A stretch of 52,418 nucleotides of DNA from JALRAP01 sp046302815. GTDB taxonomy: Bacteria > Bacteroidota > Bacteroidia > AKYH767-A > OLB10. The position numbers and the translations under genes are program-made. Below, piece by piece: positions 34,172 through 41,363 of the stretch. Where the stretch lies: assembly GCA_046302815.1 (NCBI GenBank), contig JBKCHO010000002.1:1-52418 (forward strand), given 5' to 3'. Every line of letters begins with the position of its first letter. The first letter of the stretch is position 1. The notes beneath the pieces were generated by a model that was not told where the DNA came from, searched no databases, and saw only the letters and a program-made list of their open reading frames with translations.

Positions 34172-35587
34172 TTATGCTGTCATCATTTTGCTTTGGCAAA
34201 CGAAATCCGTGGTAGGTACTTCTGTTTTAGCGATGGCGTTGAATCCGCCAGCCACCTCACTGAAGTTGCGATACCCACGGGCTTGTAGCAGCGATGCAGC
34301 TATCATGCTCCGGTACCCGCCCGCACAATGCAAAAAGAAATGTTGCTTTGGGTCAATGGAATTAATCCAATCGTTGATGTAAGCCAATGGTTTGTTGTAG
34401 GCCTCATCAACATGTTGAGCGGCGTATTCGCTTTCACGACGCACATCCACCACTACGCTTTCTTTGCCTTTGAATTCCTTGCTGAATTGCTCTGGTGTGA
34501 TGCGGTTTACCGAATCAACCTCTTTACCTGCATTTTTCCAAGCCTCGATTCCGCCATGCAAATAACCGATTACATGATCAAATCCAACTCGTGCTAAACG
34601 GGTAACGGTTTCTTCTTCCATACCTGGTTCAGTGACCAACAACAGTTCTTGTTTCACATCACCTAAGAGTGAACCCACCCATGGAGCGAAGTCGCCTTTG
34701 ATCCCGATGTTGATGCTTTGTGGAACGAACCCGTTGGCAAATTCCTCCGCACTTCTCGTATCCAAAATCAATGCACCCGACAAGTCTGCAGCTTGCTCGA
34801 ACTGTTCCGGGTTCATGGCAGTCATTCCTTTGCGCATCACCTCATCGATACTTTCGTATCCTTTCTTGTTCATCGCAACATTCAATGGAAAATAGGCAGG
34901 AGGAGGAAGCAAACCATCGGTAACCGCCTTAATGAAGGCCTCTTTGTTCGGTTGGTTCAACGCATAGTTCATTTTTTTCTGGTTGCCTAATGTGTCAACA
35001 GTCTCTTTCATCATGTTCTTGCCGCAGGCACTTCCTGCACCGTGTGCTGGATATACCGTGATGTCGTCCGACAACGGCATGATTTTGTTCATCAAGCTTT
35101 CATACAATAGTCCGGCAAGTTCTTCTTGCGTCATGTGGGCCGCCTTCTGTGCAAGGTCGGGTCTGCCAACATCTCCAAGGAACAAGGTGTCGCCACTGAA
35201 TATAGCAGTATCTTTTCCATGCTCATCACGCAACAGATAGGTGGTACTCTCCATGGTGTGTCCGGGCGTGTGCAATACTTTGATGGTAACTTTACCAATG
35301 GTAAACTCTTGTCCATCGGTTGCGATGATGGCATCAAACTCAGGATTGGCATTCGGTCCGTATACAATGGATGCACCCGACTTCTTGCTCAGGTCCAAAT
35401 GGCCGGATACGAAATCGGCATGGAAGTGCGTTTCAAATACATATTTGATTTTAACGCCATCCTTTGCGGCACGATCTAGATAAGGTTGTACCTCACGCAA
35501 CGGGTCAATGATGGCCGCCTCTCCTTCGGAGGTGATGTAGTATGCTCCTTGTGCCAAGCAACCAGTGTAAATCTGCTCTACTTTCAT
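34172..35587 (-). CDS. MBL-fold persulfide dioxygenase-like protein fused to two rhodanese domains
   Basis: The 471-residue cytosolic protein has an ETHE1-like metallo-beta-lactamase domain (residues 1-250), with the iron-site motif THFHADFVSGH (His54, His56, Asp58). It is followed by two rhodanese domains. The first (about 265-360) lacks the catalytic cysteine, with TEPG in that place. The second has the active loop HCAGGYRS with Cys421. In known fusions the dioxygenase oxidises glutathione or protein persulfide to sulfite, and the rhodanese moves sulfane sulfur between persulfide and thiosulfate. It has its own promoter with a CRP-like site, and is the last unit of the sulfur island. Confidence 0.88.
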   Translation of the reverse strand: MKVEQIYTGCLAQGAYYITSEGEAAIIDPLREVQPYLDRAAKDGVKIKYVFETHFHADFVSGHLDLSKKSGASIVYGPNANPEFDAIIATDGQEFTIGKVTIKVLHTPGHTMESTTYLLRDEHGKDTAIFSGDTLFLGDVGRPDLAQKAAHMTQEELAGLLYESLMNKIMPLSDDITVYPAHGAGSACGKNMMKETVDTLGNQKKMNYALNQPNKEAFIKAVTDGLLPPPAYFPLNVAMNKKGYESIDEVMRKGMTAMNPEQFEQAADLSGALILDTRSAEEFANGFVPQSINIGIKGDFAPWVGSLLGDVKQELLLVTEPGMEEETVTRLARVGFDHVIGYLHGGIEAWKNAGKEVDSVNRITPEQFSKEFKGKESVVVDVRRESEYAAQHVDEAYNKPLAYINDWINSIDPKQHFFLHCAGGYRSMIAASLLQARGYRNFSEVAGGFNAIAKTEVPTTDFVCQSKMMTA

Positions 35588-35636
35588 ATGGTTTTGCTGT
35601 TTTTGCGTGTCTATCTTTGTTACAACTAAGGTAGTG

Positions 35637-35644
35637 CAAAGTTA
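35637..35644 (-). promoter_or_regulatory. -7 promoter element of the MBL-rhodanese gene
   Basis: On the minus strand TAACTTTG is a perfect TAnnTTTG match, 49 nt upstream of the start codon. No TTTG lies at -33; instead a CRP-like palindrome is centred 37.5 bp upstream of the last G of the element, which is typical of an activator-dependent promoter. Confidence 0.7.
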
Positions 35645-35666
35645 GCAGAGGTCCGCGTAAACGAAT

Positions 35667-35682
35667 AGTGACAATCATCACA
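35667..35682 (-). promoter_or_regulatory. CRP/FNR-type operator upstream of the MBL-rhodanese gene
   Basis: On the minus strand TGTGA-TGATTG-TCACT matches 9 of 10 positions of the CRP consensus TGTGA-N6-TCACA. Its centre is about 42 bp upstream of the predicted transcription start, the class II activation position. A second site with the same geometry lies at 41341. Confidence 0.65.
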
Positions 35683-35744
35683 TTCCGACAATAGACAACA
35701 CCATCCCAAGATTAAGCTTAAGATACTGAAATACAGCACAAAAA

Positions 35745-37439
35745 TTACCTGAACTCGTAGGTTGTGCCTTGCAATTGCGTTAAAAGGGTTGCCGGCTGGT
35801 CGGTGGCAATAGCACGGCTCTCCAACTTTGGAGCAACGGGCGAATTTTCTTTCAGGTATTGCTCTATTACATCATGCATGAACAAACCAGTGCGAGTGGG
35901 CTGACGAACTTTCTCCATCCTGCAAATAGTATCGTCTGGATCACCTTCTCGTTCACAAGCCACAATGCTGTATTCGCGTTGTATATCCAAATCCTGGCCA
36001 CCTATTTTTACGCTGTTAACTCGACTGCCGAATTCATTACCTATTGTGAAATTCACTTCCATGCCCTTGTATCTTACAAACCAACCACCGAATCGTTTCG
36101 ACGGATCTTTTGCAAACGCGTTTTGCAATTCCGCTTCAAGCCAGTTCCAAACTTGTTTACCGGTTACAATACCTGTTTTTGTTTCGCTGTCAACGGGTAA
36201 CATATTCCAGAGGAATTCCTTGGTGATTTCAGCTTGCCCCGTTTTTGGGTCAACATTCAGAGGTTGACAAAACCGGAAGCCGTTGGATAAAGCGATGTCG
36301 GGTTTGAATTTCCACATGATGGCATCGGTGATGAGGTTATCCATGGGAGTTTCCATCACAAAGTAGCGAACCAGCGGAGTGGTGCTGATACCGATGACTT
36401 TCTTTAAGTCACGGTAAGGCTCGGATACCTCGTTTATCATTTTTTGCATCTCGCCGTCTGCAGGGTACAAAGATGGGTCCACATCTAACAACTGGTAACC
36501 TATATTTTTCAGTTGACCTTTTTCAAATTGCAAATCGATTTTACCGAGGAAAGAACCGAACGCTCCACATTCCACCACCTTGCAGTATTTGGCTTGGATG
36601 GGCTCGCGTACCCGCTCATGGGTGTCGGCTCCAATGATGAGGTCTACTCCTTCACAAACGGGATTGTTGGCCAATCCGATTTGCTGCGCCAATCCCATGT
36701 GGGTGGCCAAGATGACTACTGCGCATCCCTCATTCTCACGCAACATGGCCACATGTTTTTTGACACTCTTGTCAGCGTGCTCGAAGGTCAGTCCTGCACT
36801 ATAGGCAGGCGATTGTCTTTTCGGAATCAGGTGGTCGGTGTAGCCGATGAAACCGATTTTCACACCATTGATGTATTTTACCCAATAGGGAGGATAAACC
36901 AGCTCACATCCGGGCATTGTTTCGGATTGATGAAACATGTTGGCGCAGATCTTGGCAGCATTGGATCGTCCCATATCGAAAAGCATTTTCTTCTTTTTAT
37001 ATACTACCTCCCAATTACCAGGCAAGATCACATCGTAATTCATCTTGTTGAAAATCGGGATCAGGGCTTCGCCTTCCGACAAAGAGGCTACCGCATGTCC
37101 ATGGAAAAAATCTCCACCATCGTACAGGATGGTGTTTTGTGGATCCTGTTTCCGGTAATGCTCAATCATGGTTTTGAGATGAGCCAATCCGCCTCGCTTT
37201 TTGTATACAGATTTACCATTCTCCCAGAAAAACTCATCATGCGTGTGTAATTGTGCATGGATGTCGGAAGTGACCAGAATGGTTACTGATCCCTTGCTCG
37301 ACGCAGCATTGTTCTCTGGGCTACCTATTTGTTTGCTTTCATTTTTTTCTGATAACGATATCACTGGAATCATTGCGGCGGAAGTTCCTGCAAGCAGCGA
37401 TTTTTTCAAAAAGGAACGGCGGTTGGATTTGTCAGTCAT
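35745..37439 (-). CDS. SoxB-like / 5'-nucleotidase family metallohydrolase with Tat signal
   Basis: The 564-residue protein has an N-terminal Tat-like signal (RRSFLKKSLLAG, then a hydrophobic stretch) and a two-metal calcineurin-like domain: TSDIHAQ (Asp59, His61), DGGDFFHGH (Asp110) and PGNWEVVY near 140. A 5'-nucleotidase C-terminal domain runs from about 340. In GNWE a tryptophan replaces the histidine of the usual GNHE motif, as in SoxB thiosulfohydrolases. SoxB removes sulfate from thiosulfate bound to SoxYZ with a dinuclear Mn site. No SoxYZ is nearby, so the substrate may differ. The context of sulfur genes favours a SoxB-like role over nucleotide hydrolysis. Confidence 0.75.
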   Translation of the reverse strand: MTDKSNRRSFLKKSLLAGTSAAMIPVISLSEKNESKQIGSPENNAASSKGSVTILVTSDIHAQLHTHDEFFWENGKSVYKKRGGLAHLKTMIEHYRKQDPQNTILYDGGDFFHGHAVASLSEGEALIPIFNKMNYDVILPGNWEVVYKKKKMLFDMGRSNAAKICANMFHQSETMPGCELVYPPYWVKYINGVKIGFIGYTDHLIPKRQSPAYSAGLTFEHADKSVKKHVAMLRENEGCAVVILATHMGLAQQIGLANNPVCEGVDLIIGADTHERVREPIQAKYCKVVECGAFGSFLGKIDLQFEKGQLKNIGYQLLDVDPSLYPADGEMQKMINEVSEPYRDLKKVIGISTTPLVRYFVMETPMDNLITDAIMWKFKPDIALSNGFRFCQPLNVDPKTGQAEITKEFLWNMLPVDSETKTGIVTGKQVWNWLEAELQNAFAKDPSKRFGGWFVRYKGMEVNFTIGNEFGSRVNSVKIGGQDLDIQREYSIVACEREGDPDDTICRMEKVRQPTRTGLFMHDVIEQYLKENSPVAPKLESRAIATDQPATLLTQLQGTTYEFR

Positions 37440-37446
37440 TATAATC

Positions 37447-37474
37447 AGTCATTAGTCATTAGTCATTAGTCATT
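37447..37474 (+). repeat. Four tandem copies of the heptamer AGTCATT
   Basis: Four perfect copies are followed by a degenerate fifth (GGTCATA). The array lies in the 101-bp gap between the cytochrome gene and the SoxB-like gene, 8 bp upstream of the latter's start codon, so copy number could affect its translation or expression. Confidence 0.93.
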
Positions 37475-37540
37475 GGTCATAAGTTACGGGTTTGTTTTTC
37501 GTCGCAGCTGCTCTCAACCGTTGCCATCTGCCACCAGTTC

Positions 37541-38626
37541 TTACGGCTTCTTTTTTTCACCTTCCATCTCCTTGCGTTTCTTCACAATCGGCTTAAATGG
37601 CCCGTACTTATGCTGTACTTCTGAAAATCCATCATGAAACGGTCCGTATGGGTGGTCGACAGGCTTTTCATTTATTTTCGGCCAGTCTATGCGGATGTCT
37701 TTGGTAGGACGGGTTTGTGAGTTCACATAGGCTGCTATGTCCCAAGCTTCCTCATCGGTTAATATGGGTTTATCGTGGGTCACTCCTTGTGGCATGTTGT
37801 ACTTGATGTATTTTGCAAAACTTGCCATTCGGTAAAGTCCAGCGCCTGTATTGTAACTGTTAGGGCCCCACAAAGGAGGGTACAAATAGCCCGATGAATC
37901 GGCATTCAGCATTCCTAATCCGGAGGTGGTATGGCAGGAAACGCAGTGCTTTTCGAATCCGATTTCCCCTTTTATGGGATCGGCGGCCCGGTCGAGGAAA
38001 GCCAAGTCTTTCAATCCGGATCCAGCTGCTTTCTCTCCCTTTTTGACATCCTTTCCCAACCAATTGATGTAAGCAACTATGGCTTCCATTTCCTTTGAAC
38101 CCGAGTCGGGAGCTGTTCCATTTAGGCTACGCTCGAAGCAATCTGTTACCCGCTTGTAGATATTTTCAATGGTTCCTGATCGGGGGCGATATTTTGGATA
38201 GGTGGCGAAAACAGAACCATAGTTGTTTCCGAACACTCTAGTGCCTGCATCCAAATGGCAATTCTGACAATTCAAACCATTCGTGGCATTTGCTTTTACA
38301 ATCCCTTTCGGACCAAAATATTTGGAGGTGTTTGCAATCAGGTCTTTCCCTAGCAATATTTGCTCCTTGGCGGGATTTCCATCCAATGAGGCAATGTCTG
38401 GTGAGCGCCAGAATGTGTCCTGGACGGCTTTCGGTTTTTCTGTTTCGAGACTTTTTTCAGCTGCCACTTGTTCTTTTTCAAAAACCCAAGTTCCTTTCCC
38501 TGTATAAACGATATAGCTGAATAGGAATATTACCAACAAGAAAAGGCCGACGACAACTTTTGTCATCATACCCAAAGCTTTCCCGAGGGATTTTATTTTT
38601 TCATCTAACTCGGGGTCTTGATGCAT
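37541..38626 (-). CDS. TsdA-like diheme cytochrome c (probable thiosulfate dehydrogenase)
   Basis: TsdA couples two thiosulfates to tetrathionate in the periplasm, passing electrons to a c-type acceptor. The 361-residue protein has one N-terminal membrane anchor (residues 22-41) and two heme sites, CQNCH (120-124) and CVSCH (228-232). Between them TDCFERSLNG places Cys163 where TsdA has the rare axial cysteine ligand of heme 1. The motif CHLDAGT after heme 1 is also TsdA-like, and Met278 (YNMPQG) is a likely heme 2 ligand. It lies 12 bp after the second YeeE/YedE gene. Oxidase or reductase direction cannot be told. Confidence 0.82.
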   Translation of the reverse strand: MHQDPELDEKIKSLGKALGMMTKVVVGLFLLVIFLFSYIVYTGKGTWVFEKEQVAAEKSLETEKPKAVQDTFWRSPDIASLDGNPAKEQILLGKDLIANTSKYFGPKGIVKANATNGLNCQNCHLDAGTRVFGNNYGSVFATYPKYRPRSGTIENIYKRVTDCFERSLNGTAPDSGSKEMEAIVAYINWLGKDVKKGEKAAGSGLKDLAFLDRAADPIKGEIGFEKHCVSCHTTSGLGMLNADSSGYLYPPLWGPNSYNTGAGLYRMASFAKYIKYNMPQGVTHDKPILTDEEAWDIAAYVNSQTRPTKDIRIDWPKINEKPVDHPYGPFHDGFSEVQHKYGPFKPIVKKRKEMEGEKKKP

Positions 38627-38638
38627 GAATCAGTGGAT

Positions 38639-39052
38639 TTAGTGAGGCAGCTTGTCTTTGATGATTCCGTAAAAATAGGTTCCAACGATGGCAAAAACAA
38701 ACACCACAATCATACTCAAGTAGCCGTAGCCAATGTTCACTACCATAGGTCCGGGACAAGCTCCTGACAAACCCCATCCCAACCCGAAAATAGTCCCACC
38801 GCTGATATAACGAATGAAAGCTTTCTCTTTTGGATAAAAGTTGATGGGATTTCCGCTAGAATCACGGATGCCGTATTTCTTTATCAGAAATACACCTAAC
38901 ACTCCAAGTGTTACAGCGGTCCCGATGATGCCGTACATGTGAAACGATTGGAATCGGAACATTTCCTGTATGCGGAACCAAGAGAAGGCCTCCGACTTAG
39001 CCATTACGATGCCGAATACGATTCCTGCTATGATGAATTTGAGATGTTTCAT
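38639..39052 (-). CDS. YeeE/YedE family half-transporter, second subunit (DUF6691-like)
   Basis: The 137-residue protein has four predicted membrane helices and the motif GLGWGLSGACPGPM, with the cysteine conserved in YeeE/YedE transporters. Full-length YeeE (TsuA) takes up thiosulfate by relaying it along conserved cysteines. Here the protein is split, and this is the C-terminal half. It starts 9 bp after the gene for the other half, so the two probably form one channel. Confidence 0.87.
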   Translation of the reverse strand: MKHLKFIIAGIVFGIVMAKSEAFSWFRIQEMFRFQSFHMYGIIGTAVTLGVLGVFLIKKYGIRDSSGNPINFYPKEKAFIRYISGGTIFGLGWGLSGACPGPMVVNIGYGYLSMIVVFVFAIVGTYFYGIIKDKLPH

Positions 39053-39061
39053 AATTGGTTT

Positions 39062-39625
39062 TTAAAAAATCAAAGGCATGATTAAGTGAGTCATGATTAA
39101 GCCACCAGCGAAGAAACCTACAACGGCAATCAGGGATGGTAGCTGCAAGTCAGACAGGCCGCTGATGGCATGGCCCGATGTGCACCCTCCCGCCCAACGG
39201 GAACCGAACCCAACCATGAATCCTCCCAAGGCAAGAACCAAAAATCCGTTTAAAGTGAAAACCGATTCCCAGTTGAACAATTCTTCAGGCTGAGCTCCAA
39301 CAGGAGCAGCAAATCCCATGGCGGCCAGATCCTTTATGGTTGAATCCGAGATCAACACGGGCTCACCATTGGAGAGGAATTGTGCAGCGATGAATCCACC
39401 TATAGTGGCACCTATTAAAAACATCAGATTCCAAATCTGAGACTTCCAATTGAAGTCAAAGAACTTCACTTTTTTTCCACCTCCAACTGCCGCACAAATT
39501 GTGCGCAGGTTCGATGAAAACCCGAAAGATTGTCCGAAATAAAGCAGGGCGAACATGGTGGCGGCGATCATGAATCCTGATACATACCAGGGCCAAGGCT
39601 GCTGAATGGCTTCAATGATATTCAT
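39062..39625 (-). CDS. YeeE/YedE family half-transporter, first subunit
   Basis: The 187-residue protein has about five membrane helices. Two conserved cysteines lie in TICAAVGGG and GFGSRWAGGCTSGHAISG, the signature of sulfur-transporting YeeE/YedE proteins. It pairs with the 137-residue partner encoded 9 bp downstream. The start codon is 1 nt from the stop of the universal stress gene. Thiosulfate or another sulfane-sulfur compound is the likely substrate. Confidence 0.88.
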   Translation of the reverse strand: MNIIEAIQQPWPWYVSGFMIAATMFALLYFGQSFGFSSNLRTICAAVGGGKKVKFFDFNWKSQIWNLMFLIGATIGGFIAAQFLSNGEPVLISDSTIKDLAAMGFAAPVGAQPEELFNWESVFTLNGFLVLALGGFMVGFGSRWAGGCTSGHAISGLSDLQLPSLIAVVGFFAGGLIMTHLIMPLIF

Positions 39626-39626
39626 G

Positions 39627-40463
39627 TCAACGAAGATGGAAAGTTAAAATGGGTTTGAACAAATGATTTACAAGTTTTTCAGTTGCACTTGAATGGATGA
39701 TGCGTTCGATGCCTTTGTTGCCATGGGTACCTATGCAAACGATATCCATTTCATGTAATTGGTTGAAATGCGACACCCCTTTTTCTACATCCTTATCCAC
39801 AATGAAATGCGTCTGGTAATTCTGCAAGTGATTCAACCTGGCGAAAGCGTCCATGTCTGATTGAATAGCTGAATGATTGGCTCCTTCGGAAATCACTTGG
39901 AGCATATGAATACAAGCGCCGAAAGCTTCTGCAATAAGATTCAAAACTTCAAGCTTCTCTTTTTGCGGTTGAGTGTAATCATGTACAAGCAATATGTTGC
40001 GAAACTCCAAGTCCCTCCGGTCACACATCATCGAAAGCAGAGGAACATCCGACATTCGAGCAATCATTTGTGTTTCTGAACCCGAAAGCTTCTCTTGTAA
40101 GCCCCAGGCCCCCTTTGTACCCATAACAATCATCTGGAACCTGTTGTCATGTGCGAACGAAACAATCTGGTCTGTCAGTTTTCCCAATTTCAGATGCGTT
40201 ACGATATGGCTGCCATATTCATTCTTCAACTCCTGTAATTTACGAAGAGCGATTTGTTTTTGTCCTTCCACAAAACTTGCGTCAATATCTCCACAAGTTT
40301 CTATGTTTCCCATCGGATCCATGGTGACGCTGTCGGGCACCGAGAGCACATGAAGGAAATGTATCTCCAGCGGAATTTTCGTTTCAAGTCGTTTTGCCAG
40401 CACGAATGCATATTCCGCTTGAACGGAGAAGTCGGTAGGTATCAGAATTTTCAAGGAGGCCAT
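39627..40463 (-). CDS. Tandem universal stress protein (UspA family)
   Basis: The 278-residue protein holds two Usp domains. Each has an ATP-loop-like segment: MGTKGAWGLQEKLSGSETQ near residue 113 in the first, and IGTHGNKGIERIIHSSATEK near 246 in the second. Usp proteins of this form are common in Bacteroidota and may sense ATP or redox state. It lies inside the sulfur operon, 24 bp after the TauE/SafE gene and 1 nt before YeeE/YedE, so it is probably co-regulated. The target is unknown. Confidence 0.88.
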   Translation of the reverse strand: MASLKILIPTDFSVQAEYAFVLAKRLETKIPLEIHFLHVLSVPDSVTMDPMGNIETCGDIDASFVEGQKQIALRKLQELKNEYGSHIVTHLKLGKLTDQIVSFAHDNRFQMIVMGTKGAWGLQEKLSGSETQMIARMSDVPLLSMMCDRRDLEFRNILLVHDYTQPQKEKLEVLNLIAEAFGACIHMLQVISEGANHSAIQSDMDAFARLNHLQNYQTHFIVDKDVEKGVSHFNQLHEMDIVCIGTHGNKGIERIIHSSATEKLVNHLFKPILTFHLR

Positions 40464-40487
40464 TTTTATGATGGTTTATTTGATCGA

Positions 40488-41282
40488 CTAGTTGAATAGG
40501 GTTTCTTTAATAAGGATATAGAGTCCCATCACCAATACAAACCAGCCGAAGGCAGGCTTCAGTTTTTCGTTTGAGATGTTTTTTGACAAGATGCTTCCGA
40601 CGATGATGCCGCCAACAGCTATCAAGGAGAATATCAAGAGAAAACTCCAATCTATTTCCAACGATCCTTGTAAGTCGCCAGTGAAACCAATGAGTGATTT
40701 GGTGGCGATGATGACCAATGAGGTTCCTACGGCCTTTTTCATTTCGAGCCCTGCAAACAGAACCAAGGCAGGGATGATCAAAAACCCTCCACCGGCTCCA
40801 ACCAACCCCGTCACTATTCCCACAACAATACCTTCTAGAAGGATCATGTGATACTTGTATCCCCTTTTTGATTCCTGTGGATTCGATTTGGTTTGGCGTA
40901 TCATGGAATAGGATGCCAGAAGCATTATTATGGCGAAAAGCAACAATAGTCCCAACGGCTTTGTGACCTCAAATGTTCCTATACTCAATAGATGTTCAGG
41001 TATTGCAGGAACCAGATATAGTCGCGTCAGATATACACTAACGATGGATGGAATGCCAAAAACAATAGCCGTTCGAAAATCGATATTACCCATTCGCATA
41101 TGACTGAACGACCCTACCAAACTGGTTAGTCCTACGATGAAAAGCGAATAAGCGGTAGAAAGTACTGGATCCAGTTGGAAGAGATACACTAATATAGGTA
41201 CCGTTAGTATGGAGCCGCCTCCGCCAATCAGCCCAAGCGAAAGTCCCATCAATATGGCCCCTATGTATCCGATGATTTCCAT
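40488..41282 (-). CDS. TauE/SafE family sulfite/anion exporter
   Basis: The 264-residue membrane protein has about eight helices and the two family repeats, seen as IGGGGSILTVPILVYLF (residues 20-36) and VGAGGGFLIIPALVLFAG (about 161-178). TauE/SafE permeases export sulfite, sulfoacetate or related organic anions. As the first gene of the sulfur operon, it could remove sulfite made by the MBL-rhodanese enzyme. A CRP-like operator and a -7-like element lie between it and folC. Confidence 0.88.
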   Translation of the reverse strand: MEIIGYIGAILMGLSLGLIGGGGSILTVPILVYLFQLDPVLSTAYSLFIVGLTSLVGSFSHMRMGNIDFRTAIVFGIPSIVSVYLTRLYLVPAIPEHLLSIGTFEVTKPLGLLLLFAIIMLLASYSMIRQTKSNPQESKRGYKYHMILLEGIVVGIVTGLVGAGGGFLIIPALVLFAGLEMKKAVGTSLVIIATKSLIGFTGDLQGSLEIDWSFLLIFSLIAVGGIIVGSILSKNISNEKLKPAFGWFVLVMGLYILIKETLFN

Positions 41283-41310
41283 TTATGGACAGATTTGTTG
41301 GTTGAGGATG

Positions 41311-41318
41311 CAAATATC
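41311..41318 (-). promoter_or_regulatory. -7-like promoter element of the sulfur operon
   Basis: On the minus strand GATATTTG matches TAnnTTTG at all but its first base. It lies 28 nt upstream of the TauE/SafE start codon and 37.5 bp from the centre of a CRP-like palindrome. Confidence 0.5.
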
Positions 41319-41340
41319 AACTTATGTTGGGAACTGAAAA

Positions 41341-41356
41341 TGCGACATAAGTCACA
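41341..41356 (-). promoter_or_regulatory. CRP/FNR-type operator upstream of the sulfur operon
   Basis: On the minus strand TGTGA-CTTATG-TCGCA matches 9 of 10 positions of TGTGA-N6-TCACA. It lies in the gap between the folC stop and the TauE/SafE start. It stands at the same distance from its -7 element as the site at 35667 does from its own. Confidence 0.65.
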
Positions 41357-41363
41357 TTTGACC

